Positions 12,355 through 23,337 of a stretch of 64,000 nt of DNA are shown piece after piece. The stretch spans positions 973,978 to 1,037,977 of the forward strand of contig BCIK01000007.1 in assembly GCA_039545295.1 (NCBI GenBank), written 5' to 3'. The DNA is from Udeniomyces pyricola (Eukaryota; Basidiomycota; Tremellomycetes; Cystofilobasidiales; Mrakiaceae). The position numbers and the translations under genes are program-made. The notes below the pieces were generated by a model. It saw only the letters and a program-made list of their open reading frames with translations, did not search any database and was not told the origin of the DNA. Numbering within the stretch: position 1 is the stretch's first letter; each line of letters opens with the position of its first letter.

Positions 12355-13117
12355 TGAGAGCTTGACCGTCTTGCCTTGGCAGTGTCGTCCTCTAGCTCTC
12401 GCTTTGTCTCGCTACTCACTTTGCTTCATTTGATCCGTTCCAACCACGAACTTTTACCGCATACATTGCCACGTACGCATTTTGACCCCTACTCGAATCC
12501 AATCACTCTGCATTTCCCTTTCGTATGCGCTCGACGTTCGATTTCGGTTATCCTGGCCCGCCCTAGCTTCGGCGGTCAAACTATTCTCGTCTTCCCGCTT
12601 TTATTGTTTCGTTTTTCTCTTTCATGGTACTTGTTGATCCTTCTAGCCCCTGTGCAATGTGACCCTTGTGGTTATGCAAGATGCTGCGGACTCCCTGCTG
12701 CTAGCTGGCTATTTGAACTTTTCGTCACCGCGATTTTAGATCGGGCTGAAAGCAAACAACAAGCCTTGTCCATCTCGTCCGAGCTCATCTTGGACTCTGT
12801 CAGGATCCTTCCTCCCCTTTCTCCGTCCTTCCTGTTTACTCGTCATGGGCCGACCTCCTCTCCCTGACGCCCACCCTGATCGGTAGTCCTTGTCGCCCCG
12901 CCCTCCTTCTCTCTCTTCCCCCCCCCCCCCCCCCNNCCCCCNCCTCTCCTTGTCTCCGCCGTGCCTGCCAGCCCAGCATCTTGGATCCCTTCTTCCTTTC
13001 CGTCCTGGCGTGGTCTCAGTGTTCCGTCTTCCTCTCCGTTGCGCTCACGCTCTGCCTGAACGACACCCTCACCTACTTTCACAACAACACTGCGTCCCGC
13101 CTTGCGTCGTCTGAAGC
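12355..13117. other. Intergenic region with poly(C) assembly gap
   Basis: This 760-bp gap is pyrimidine-rich. It includes a poly(C) run at 12918-12944 broken by ambiguous bases (N at 12935, 12936 and 12942), so the local length is uncertain. An open frame at 12376-12867 shows no domain and reads like chance coding in CT-rich DNA. It probably contains the promoter and 5' UTR of the next gene. Confidence 0.5.
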
Positions 13118-14595
13118 ATGACGCCCTCCGCTCGCGCCTCGCCGGACCGACGGTTTCTCCAGGAGGATCTTCAGTCTCCTGCTCGGGAGCCCACTTATCT
13201 TCCTTCTCCTCTCGGACGGGGCTCTCCAGAGGTTGTTCCTCGGAAGAGTTCTCGAACGTTTTCAAAGATCTTTGGCGGCGGCAAGACGCGAGAAAAGGAG
13301 GAAGGGAAGGTGAGCAAAGAGACTTTGGACCGAGGGTCCCGATCAGAGGTTCGCGGTTTCTGTACACATCGGTGCATGTGGATGAGTATGTGTAGGTATC
13401 CGAACCCTAACCTTGTCTAACATCCTTGGCTTGTTCTTCCGGGATGTGGTGTCCAGCGATCAACACGCGTTCCTCCTGTGCCGATACTTGTAGTCGGCGG
13501 TCGAATATCCTCCGCGCCTGACTATCGCGCGGAATCCTCTATGACGTCTCCTCATTCCCCTTTCTCATCCATCGCTTCTGCCTCATCAAGTCCGACAGGA
13601 CGGTTTTTTGGGAAATCACCAGCCTCAAGTAGTACGCTCTCGCTTCCATCCGAAGCATCATCGTCGACGTTGCTTGGAATCGACCGACCTCGTTCTTCTG
13701 CTTCGCATCGCCGACCGCGCCTCCAACAACCTCATGACCCACCAATGATTGGTGACGAATCAACTTTCTATCCTCATAAGGCATGCAAGACACGCATTCG
13801 TCCGGGTCTTCCGGTATATCCTCATTCCGCTCCTACCGTGCCATCCCGCTCGCAACCTTGTGAATCACATCGTCGACCCCCATCTAAGCGCACCACCTCG
13901 AACCCACATTGCGATCATCCCCCCTCTCACCTTTGTTCTCGCTTCAGATTCCTTCACACCAATTTCTCGTCGGATGAAGAAGATGACGCTATCGCTCCAA
14001 GTCAACCCTCTCGTCGCATATCTTCTCGACCTCATACCACTTCTACCTCTGCTTGTTCAACACCACCATTACCATCCTCATCAACCCCTTCTTCTTCTTC
14101 CTCATTCATCCCCTCAATACCTGTTTCCATTCCAGGTATCGCCTCCAAAGTCGACCATGGCACTTTGATTCTCTGGTCCGACGTCTCCGTCACCAACGCG
14201 ATCTGCGTCCGACGCCAACCCGAACGTGTCGTCCTCGCTCGCTGGTCCGATCGAAGGCGGAGGGAGATGGAGGACGTCAGAGGGTTAGGCGAGGGGTTAG
14301 TGGAAGGATTGAGGGATTTGGTGAGGATTGGGCGGGTGGAGGGTCAACATGGGGCTTGGAATGAGGTTGGGGGAGAGGGAACGTGGAGTGAGGTAGCGAA
14401 GAAAAAGAAATCAGCATGGGATCACAACCTTGACCATCAACGTCATCAGCTCAATATAGGAAGGAGAGAGGGAACGTTGCAAATGGGTGAGTCGGTAGGA
14501 AAGCAGGGAGGGTCAATCTTTTTTTTTTTTTTTTTCAAAACTATGGGCGCACTTGGATTACTTCGAAGCTAACTTTGTAATCTCTTTCCTGCTTC

Positions 14596-14626
<31 letters not shown>

Positions 14627-16335
14627 GATCTGGCCATTGGATTTCCAATCGGTTCTCGGTCGTCATCATTTCTATATCAATCTCTTTGATCGGCTCGAGC
14701 AAGCTTCCCAACTTGCCGACGACGACGGATACGATGAGGACGAAAAGGACAACGCCATCAAAAGGACAATCCCTCAGACTCCGAGGGATGAATCACTTCA
14801 CCTCTCACCTTCCATCTCATCCACCACCACCTCTGGTTGTCCCTCTCTCGCCAATACTACCACCACCATCACCACTCTACACGCAGTTCCTTTCGTCTCC
14901 TCGGTGGAAGCCATCCTCGTGCGATCCGAGACTGAACCATCCCTGGTAGGAGCGTGGCCAAACACTCCAATGCCGGTTCTTGAGCAACAGACATATTCAC
15001 CACAAGGATTTCGGTCGTCATCATCATGTTCGAGGGAACCATATGGTGCTCAAGATAGACCGATCGAGATGACATCGACGAGCCAAGGCACTCACGACCA
15101 TTCCAGTCTCATCTCCGCGGCGGGACTGGAAATTGATGAGAAAGCGCCTGCTCCAACAACGGGACCCATCATCCCAATGGCCGATCACTTTCGAGTCGAC
15201 GAACCTCCGGTCCTTGTTTCGTCTCTGAGAAGTCGTGGAGATGCGTTTCAAGAGGGGTTGACTATGCTCGTACGTTTGTCCATCGTCCTTCTGGATACTC
15301 AGTTTTTTTTTTTACTTCGTGCCCCTCCTCCTCCCCCCCTTCCTTTCTGCTTTTGTGTTTCTTCTCTTTGCTAGCGAGAGAAGTGTTTGTGTTATAAGTC
15401 TTACATCGGCCTCTCACACCCCCTTTTATTGCCTCTTTTGGTTCCCACTCTACCTTTGTGACGGATAGGACCGAGAGTATGATATGATCACACCTCTTTG
15501 TCGGGTCCGAACCGACTCTCAGTTCTTCCCTCATCATCAGCAGCAGCAGCAGCACCTGGCCGACCGCGAACATCGCCATCGTACTGAGGATCCTCTGCCT
15601 CGAACCATCGCGCATCCTTCTCCTTACTCACATCATCCCCCTCGGTTTGAAAAGGATAATGAAGGAGAGGCGGAGGAGGATAGGGAAGACGTTTCTTTTT
15701 GCTCTCGAGGTCAACCTGTTAAATACCCTTCGTCGTCTGCGTCGTCATCGGTTGTTTTGTGTGGTGGGGATGTAGGTGTGTTTGGGACGTTTGGGGGAGA
15801 GGGTGGGAAGAGGGTGAAAATGATGATGAGGGAGAGAGATATGGGATGGGGATGGGAGAGGATGGGGAGGGAGACGGAGATGGAGGTAGCGAGGAGGTGG
15901 GATGAGGGTTCGTGGGAGGGAGAGCGTGGGAGTGGGAGTGGAAGTGAAAGATGGAAGAGGTATGAGACCGAAGGGGAAGAAGAAGAAGATCCGTTCGCAT
16001 TGGATGATGGGTCGGATCATGAGGACGACCTACCATCATTATCATCACAACAGCAACCACAAGAGGCCACAGAGGAAGTAGAAGGACCAGAAGAAGAAGA
16101 AGAAGAAGAAGAAGAAGAAGAAGAAGGACCAGTGACACCTCAAATGGACGTCTCAGCGTTAAGGTCGACGACTATCCCTCCCATCTGTGTTCGTTTCGGA
16201 CGGGAAGACTGTGACGACGACGAAGAGATGGAGGGATTGCATGCCGAGGTAAACGGGATCGGTGCCCCTGTGGGGTTGGATGTTGAGGTGGGTGGGTATG
16301 GGTCTTTTAACAGGAAGGCATGGGGAGGGAGTTAG
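13118..16335 (+). CDS. Hypothetical low-complexity acidic protein
   Basis: I do not recognise this gene. Exon 1 begins at the ATG at 13118 (TPSARASPDRRFLQ) with basic KSSRTFSKIFGGGK and ends before a GTGAGC donor at about 13309. A long Ser/Pro-rich exon follows from about 13457, containing SSDEEDDAI and a more ordered stretch, HGTLILWSDVSVTNAICV, ending near 14480. Further exons (about 14640-15270 and 15470-16335) encode RLEQASQLADDDGYDEDEKD, a Ser/Thr-rich part, then QQQQQ, a Gly/Arg-rich stretch and a 13-residue glutamate run at about 16090-16130. The stop is at 16333-16335. The joins around the poly(T) at 14520-14535 are uncertain, so the model may be wrong in the middle. The composition suggests a largely disordered regulatory protein; no catalytic motif was seen. 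Confidence 0.55.
16087..16128 (+). repeat. (GAA)n microsatellite coding polyglutamate
   Basis: Uninterrupted GAA codons within the last exon of the hypothetical gene give a run of about 13 glutamates, a likely site of length variation between strains. Confidence 0.8.
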
Positions 16336-17041
16336 AGATGGAAGAACGTGATGTGGGGATGATGTGATTCGCCTGTGAAGATAGAGGCGAATTATGACAG
16401 AAATGAGGGGAGAAGGAGGTGTGTGTGTGTGATTGATGTATAGATGGAGGAGGAAGTATGCCTTTGATATAGACCATTTTTCACGTTGCGGTCGTGAATC
16501 GATTATGAGATTCGAGCGGTCAATCTATAGTACGAGTTAAAGTCACTGACTGATTATCATAGATCACATTTCTCTTACGAGCCGAAAACGCATGTCATTG
16601 TTCTTCAATTATGACATATGACTACTACAGAGTACTCATGGTCAAGCATTTGAAACCTCCGCAGCTGCTTACATGATCTAAGTAAGCCATAATAATCAAC
16701 TTCTCAGTGAGCTACTAGTCAGATGTTCACTGATGACAATTTCTCGAAGCATTAAAGTCGATCGAGCCTTGAAGTGCAAATATCATATCTCACGCCTTGC
16801 AGGCTTCTTTTCTTTCCTCCTCTCAGTTTTGTATCCAATCCACATCATGATATGTGTATATATGCGGACTTCTGCGTTCTAACTCAGATATATCTTATTT
16901 CTTCCTTCCTACCTTCCACCCCCTTCCTACCCCTTTTCCTTCTCAAGTGTGACTCTACGCTCGTTCAATCAAAGTTCAGTCCCATTCTTCCTACGCTGTC
17001 CATTCCATTTCTTTATTTTTCATTTAATACGAGAAGAAAAA
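16336..17041. other. Convergent intergenic region
   Basis: This 0.7-kb gap lies between converging genes. It is AT-richer than its neighbours (16440-16900) and becomes C/T-rich towards 17000. Nothing else was recognised. Confidence 0.5.
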
Positions 17042-18491
17042 TCAGATGTTGAACGGCGCGGGCAAATGGAGTCCACTCCAGATACCTCTCGCCGATTTCT
17101 CATCTCGCGCGGCGTAAACGTGGCGACGCTTGATCTTCTGAGGCCCGTCTTGGAATCGGTACTGGTTGCCCGAAGATCGGAGAAGTTTCAAGACCTGAAC
17201 AGAAAGCAAGAACAATCAGGAGATTCGATATGGGAAGGAGAGAAGAGGGAAGCGAGGGAGGGTAGAAGGGAAGAGGAAAGGGGGGGAGGGAGAGGGGAGG
17301 GGTTGGTTGTTGAGAAGAAAATCGATGAGTGAAACCGTTCCCCAAATTCAAAAGATATTTGTGCGAGGGTTGTTTGGCTTCAATTTGCTCGCTCGGGAAT
17401 GACGCAAAAGAAACGGAATGAAAGAAATGAGTGACTGACTTCCTGAGCGACGGTATCTGGACGAGCTTGCTTAAGGCAGGTCTTGGCGATATGTCCATTA
17501 GCTGAAGAAATAATCGCCGTCCGTGAGTGAAAATGTGAAGAGAAAAGGCGTGAATGCAGTAGAGAGATCGAAACAGCATCAGCCATGCGCTTTATATCGT
17601 GATCTTGCCCCCCCCCCCTCTTCCTTGGGCCCTTCCCCCTTCCCTTCGGTCATCATGAGAAATGAGTGGGTTGAAGATACACACTGTAGTGAGCAGTGAT
17701 GGTGGGTTGACCCCATCCAGATCGGAAGATGAACTCAGTTTGAGGGTTCTGCTCGGCAAGTCGGATAGCCGATGTACGAAGATACTCCCTGGAAGAGACG
17801 AAGCCGAAAGCAAGAGGTACCCCAGAAACGAAAAAGAAAGAAGGTCAATGAAAAGATTCTTTGGCTTTAGCTTCTGGAGCGGGAGTGTGGTGACGAGGTA
17901 GGTATATCGGTTGGTAGGAGGAATGGGTGAGAAGGGATGACGGCGATAGGTGAATGATTCGATCGTGCATGGGCGAATGAGTCCGGAATGGTGAACCGTG
18001 AGGTGTGAAGGAAACCTCTGGTTTCCCGTCGTTTAGGTTTGGTTCATGTCTAGTTCACGATATGGAGTCTCCAGTACTTCATGACTTGCCGGATGGGACG
18101 CGTCGACATGGGTCCAAAGCCTGAACCCTTGTGACCTCTTCCAGTCCCCACCCTCCCCTAATCGTAGTACGCGTCGTCCCATCCGTCGACCGACTCGACC
18201 ATGACGCCGTGCGTGCGTATACGCGTGGAGGTAAGTGCCCGTAGCATACTGTTGAGGGTTGATGGGTAAGATGATATCGGAGACGAGAGTGTGGAAGAAG
18301 ACAGCAAGGGATGCTAACCTGAGCCCTTCGGCGACGTCCTGTTTGTAACTGTACTCAAAGACGAGACGTCGGACAGGCTGGGTGAAGTGGTTGTAACCCG
18401 GGGTAGCTGTGGAGGTGACGGTCTTGGGGTTGATCCAGAAAGGGGGAGGGATCTTGACAAGCTGAACGCAGAGAGATTGGGTGGGTCGCAT
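17042..18491 (-). CDS. MRPL51: Mitochondrial large-subunit ribosomal protein mL43
   Basis: A structural protein of the 54S mitoribosome with the L51/S25/CI-B8 thioredoxin-like domain. The start at 18491 gives a short leader (MRPTQSLCVQLV), then the conserved beta-strand QPVRRLVFEYS and, across an intron of about 516 nt, LREYLRTSAIRLAEQNPQTE followed by FIFRSGWGQPTITAHY. The next exons give NGHIAKTCLKQARPDTVAQE, VLKLLRSSGNQYRFQDG and the family's signature near-C-terminal (V/A)RGIWSG, ending PAPFNI and the stop at 17042. About four exons and about 150 residues, the normal family size. It is divergent from VPS53 with only 312 bp between start codons. Import into mitochondria is expected from the family. 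Confidence 0.9.
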
Positions 18492-18803
18492 GTCGATGAG
18501 CGGAAGAGGCGAGTGGATGTTTGGAGGATGGCAAGGGCAAAGACGTTGCACGGCGGACGTTGGTTGCAGGCGTCAGCCTGAGACTGGGCTGTGCTGCAGT
18601 GCCATCCTGTACAAAATACTGTGCTCGAGATTCGATCGGCCCACGCTTGCCCACGCTTGCTCCTGCTGCAATACCAAGTACTGACTGGTTGGATAGCATA
18701 TATCGACCCCATCATCAACAGCATCATCATCATCATCTTCTTCATCTTCTTCTTCTTCTTCTTCTTCTTCTTCTTCTTCTTCTTTCACACCTCCCCCACA
18801 CCC
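18492..18803. promoter_or_regulatory. Divergent promoter of mL43 and VPS53
   Basis: These 312 bp carry both promoters. The 64 bp next to the VPS53 side hold an (ATC)/(TTC) repeat (18722-18785), which ends about 18 nt before the VPS53 ATG and so lies in or near its 5' UTR. Confidence 0.5.
18722..18785. repeat. (ATC)n(TTC)n microsatellite
   Basis: An (ATC) run passes into about fifteen TTC units just upstream of the VPS53 start codon. It is a purine/pyrimidine-asymmetric tract. Confidence 0.85.
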
Positions 18804-21800
18804 ATGGACCCATCCATAGACATCAACACCCACAATGACCTCATCGCCGCCATAGACACGCTTCTCCCAGATCGTAAAGCTCAATCGTCCATCTCTACAT
18901 CGATCCCTCATGCAACTCAACTGACTCCCCGCTCTTCCTCCCTCCATCTGCACTGGCCTTATCTAGAGCATGCCCTTTCCCAAGCCGCCCTCGTTCAATC
19001 TCGTCTAAGGACCCAACTTCGCGAGACCAGAGATGAGATAGCCTATCTTCGGTCCGAGCTCGAAACCGATCAATCTTCCAATCGGATTCAGCTCATCCAA
19101 GAGCTCATCGTCGTTCGTCTCGACTCTTGCCGTTCTCTCTGACGCCTTACCCTCACAACGGTCGCTTCTTGAGAAGTAGGTATTAACTTTTCGACAAAAA
19201 AACCTGTATCTTCGACGGCACAGGAACTCCTGCTCCAAACGAATCGGATCAAGGAAAAAGCCCTGGAAAGCGAGACGATCGTCAAGGAGATCACACGCGA
19301 CATCCAAACTCTCGACAAAGGCAAGAACAACCTCACCAACACCATCACGCTTCTCAGACGACTTCAGATGATGGGTAAGCAAGTCGTCGCTCGCCCTTGC
19401 CGGTAGTTGCGACCGGCTATCGCCGTGTCAAGTTGAGTCAATGGAGCTGACGGAAAGACTTAACTCGGCGTTGCGCAGTCAATGCCCTTGGCCAGCTCAA
19501 CGCGTTGCTTCCCTCCAAGAAGTACAGGGATCTCGCCCATAGCCTAGCAGTCAGTGGGGTTCCTTATCTATCCTGGGTGATGGAGCAAAGTATTCATTCC
19601 CGACGGCAGCTAACAGATTGCTGCTCTATTTCCCGTCGCGTTCTTCGCATTGGCATTTCATCTCCTTCAGGCTGTCAAGGAGCTCTCACTCGCCTTCAAG
19701 CCGTACACGACCGTCGACCGAGTGGCGGCCCTATACCGATCAGTCCAAGAGAAGCAAAACCAGTGTCGAGGCCTGGTGACGGACGAGTTCGAAGCTTTGT
19801 TGGTCCACTGGCTTTCCTCGGGCGTCGTGTTTGATAGTCGTGCGGTGAGTTATCAGCTCATGACTAACGAGCTCGGCCCCTTGCAATCAACTTGTGTCTA
19901 TGCTTGACAGCTTCGTACCAAACCCAAATAAGCCCGCATCTGATCCTCAAGCATTGAGAGAGGCGTGTTTGGTCGTTGATGTACTGGGAGAGGAGGTCCG
20001 GTAAGTGCTGAAGGATTCCGAAAGGTCGCCTGATGTTAGGAGTTGACGAGCTGATCTGGTACCAATTTACGTGTATGCATCTGCTTTGTGCGCTCTCTAG
20101 GGACTCGCTCCTTGATCGATACGCATCGCTTGAGCTTAGAGAATATCGACGCATCTTTCGTTCAACTGACGAGGTAAACTTTTCTACTGACATCCTTGTG
20201 CCTTTTCCGTTTTCCTCTGCCACGGTCGAGCTGACGCACAACCTTCCTGTCCTCTGCTTCTCTACGCCTATCTTTTGCTTGTCTCGACCGACTTGCGGTG
20301 CTTGTCTAGGCCGGTCAATTGGACAATATTTCCAGGAGATATGCTTGGTTCCGTCGTGTCCTCAAGTCGCACGACGAAGAAAGAGAGGGCATCTTTCCCC
20401 CGAGCTGGAAGGCCGGCGTCCATCTGTGCGCGAGGTTTGCCGAAGCCACGAGGTTCGTTGGTCGCAACCACACTCAAACAATCCGACTGAACGGCAATTT
20501 TCCTGACCTGCGTGTAATTTTTTCTTTGCATTCTTGTTCGACCCTTTTGTTTTGTACCGTCGTTTAGTCAGGACTTGGACAATGTCTTGGCGAAGGCCTC
20601 ACCCCTTTCAGTCTCGCTCCTTCTCGAATCCCTTCAGGCGACGTTGGACTTTGAAAAGGAGATTAGCAAGAAGTATGAGATGCCTGTAGGTGTCTCGACA
20701 TTGATACCTCAGCAGTCTTTGGGACCAAACTCTTTTTCTGACCGAATATGTCTCATGGTTTGAGCACTATATAGTTTAAAGAGATCGTCCTTTTCGCCCC
20801 ACCCTCAACATCATATCAGAATCCATTCAAGCCCATTTCCGCCGCGTTCGACCCCTACTTCTCCGTGTACGTCGACGCACAGGACAAAGCCATTGCCGAC
20901 ATCTTGGAGCCGACCCGTGGTGCGCGCAGTCGTTCGAGTCTCGATGTCGTTCAGCGATCAGGCGAGGAGGAAGGCGGCGAGAAATCCATGGTCTTGCCAA
21001 GCTCGACGGACTTGTTCTTCTTCTACGGGCAGACGCTCGAGCAGTGTGCGAGGTTCAGGTGTGTTTGCCTTTGCTCTTACAGCCATGATGAACGAACCGA
21101 TGACTCATCTGATTCTTCTCTGTCTTTCTGGTCAGTCGCGGTACCGCATTGAGGGATCTAGTCAAGGTCTTCGCCAAATGGCTCGTTGTTTATGCCGAGG
21201 ACATTCTACTCAATTCTCTCAAACGCTCCGAGTTGCCATCGCGTCGATCAACCGACCGTCGGTCAACCGAAGGTCGCATGAACGTTCTCGAGATGCGAAA
21301 TGCGTGCCTGGTTCTCAATACAGCCGAATACTGCCACACGACAGCTGGTCAGGTACGGTCTGGCATCGACCGGATCTGCATGTATCAGTCTATGTGATAC
21401 CAGTTCTCACGTCAGCTTATTTGGTCTCTCTGGTTCCTTTGTAGCTCGAGGACATGATCAAGGAGCGGATCCAGCCCGATCTGGCCGACCAAGTCTCGTT
21501 TGAACCTCAACGTGACCTCTTCATCTCGTACGTAAAATCATACAACCGGACGGGACCTCCTTTTCCTGAGATCTGGAACTCATTTCTTATCTCCTTGGTT
21601 ACCGTAGAGTCATTTCTTCATCCCTTCTTTCTCTCCTTCGCGAACTCGAGACGACCGTTGATCCTTCCCTCTCGCCGTTGCTTCGAACGCCTCCGCCTTG
21701 GGATGGTATTGAAAACGTATCCGGCCCGAGCAAGTATGTCTATGAGCTCGTCAAGGGTGTGTATGCTGTCGGAGACGTCGTCAGGGAGGGCATCGATGGC

Positions 21801-22797
21801 AAGAAATGGGTCAGGAGCTTTTGCGATAGGGCCGTTGGGTAAGAGCCCCTAATTTCCTCTTTTTCCACGACGGCTTACTCTGTGACTATTTCCTAGGGCT
21901 TAGTCATGCTCACTGACATGATGTGATATGTTGACTCCAGCGTTGTGATGACCAAGATGACTCAGGCGGTCGTCAGGAGCCGACCGCTGAAAAAGGTCGG
22001 GGCCGAACAGCTCCTCCTTGATCTATCCGAAATCAAGAAGTGCCTGCTCGACCTCCCTCAACTCTCAAGGGAAGACACTCGAAGCGTACAGTATGTCTCT
22101 CATCTGATCGAACTCGTTCGTCCGTCATGTCGTACCTGGACTGACTGTGGCGCGGTATCTGGCTATTTTTCTTTCTTTCTTCTACAGGTCGTACGCTCGC
22201 CACGTCCAAAATGCGACGTCCAGCTTCCAGACATTACTTAAGATCATCCTTGCACCTGAGGATCCGCCTGAGGGATTCATTCAGAATTATACCCTCCTCG
22301 TAGGCGATCGCTCATTCAGCAACTTTCAAAAGGTTTGTTCGCCGCAAACTACGGACATTGAGTTTCATCTTTCATCTGGTCTTGTATGTATAGCAATTTG
22401 ATGTCCAATGAACGACTGACGATTGGTGTGTTTTGACCTTTCATTTGCTTCCCAGATCCTGGATCTCAAGGGAGGGACAACTCGCAAGGAGCAAAACCAC
22501 TTGCTCGACATCTTCGTGTCAGTCACCTCGACGATGGACGACCTCGCCGACTCGTCGTTCCTCTCTTCGCTCGACATGGACCAATCTGGTCCGAGCCAGA
22601 GCATCCTCTCCAACGCTTCGGCTGCCGATAGAGCATTGTTGTTGAGCCCGACAGCGAGCGGGGCGAACTTGCTCGGGATGTTGGAAGGGGAAGGAGGCGG
22701 ACCGGGTGGCGGATTGAGAGGCGAAGGCGAGAAGAAACCGGCGTTTTTCTCCCTCATGAGAAGCTTGACGAGTCGACGTGATAGTGGCTTGATATAA
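18804..22797 (+). CDS. VPS53: VPS53, GARP tethering complex subunit
   Basis: A subunit of the Golgi-associated retrograde protein complex, which tethers endosome-derived vesicles at the trans-Golgi. The start at 18804 follows the TTC repeat and gives DPSIDINTHNDLIAAIDTLL, the usual N-terminal start of Vps53. An N-terminal coiled coil follows (QAALVQSRLRTQLRETRDEI, about 18980-19130; ITRDIQTLDKGKNNL, about 19290). Next come NALLPSKKYRDLAHSL and YTTVDRVAALYRSVQEKQNQ. The conserved core reads ACLVVDVLGEEV, LLDRYASLELREYRRIF, YAWFRRVLKSH, GIFPPSWKAGVHLC and SLLLESLQATLDFEKEI. A C-terminal alpha-helical part includes QNYTLLVGDRSFSNFQKI. It has a dozen or more introns, several of 60-90 nt. The tail after 22600 is Gly-rich and variable; the stop is at 22795-22797. 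It is in tandem with DBF4 downstream. Confidence 0.93.
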
Positions 22798-23337
22798 TGA
22801 TTGCTCAGGCCCGGCTACCGGGTCGTAGAGTATGTACAAGCAAGACGATTGACGTACAATGGGTCACGAATGAAAAGGGAATGGGAACGTGGAAAATTTT
22901 GAGAAAATGAAAGCAAAAAAAAAAGGGCGAAAAGAAAGAAAAGATGGGGCGGGTTTGATGGCCGACGCGTCCGCGAAAAAGCTCAGTCGCGTCCAAGCTT
23001 GCAGCATATGACGTCGTACGCGTCTGTCCCGTACCGGACGTCGAGCATCGAACCGGAGCTAAGAGGCATCTGAGTCGGATATGCTTCAGTGTGAATGCGA
23101 GCAGAGCATCTCATGCGAGATGGACGAGGCGAAAACAAAATAAAAACATGAGGGGCGACAGACCTGTGGATGACTATGTATATATGTACTGGTCTGGCCG
23201 AAACTGCTTGCTGAATCTCTCTTCTCTCTCTCTCTCCCTTGCTCTATCCCAGACCTTCTCTCCCTATCGTGTTCCCCTGATCATTGGCCCCCTCGACAGA
23301 CCTTGTCCTACCAGCTCTTCTTCCATCTCTTCATTAC
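22798..23337. other. Intergenic region VPS53-DBF4
   Basis: This 540-bp gap holds the VPS53 3' UTR (A-rich at 22895-22950) and the DBF4 promoter. A CT-rich tract at 23215-23250 is a possible transcription-start-associated element. No other gene was seen. Confidence 0.5.

Noticed and set aside
12376..12867. 163-codon open frame before the unrecognised gene
   Set aside because: No domain, no support from splicing, and the CT-rich composition explains it.
13749..14168. Hydrophobic open frame overlapping the unrecognised gene
   Set aside because: It is a shifted-frame reading of the Ser/Pro/Thr-rich exon; its leucine-rich look comes from C/T composition.
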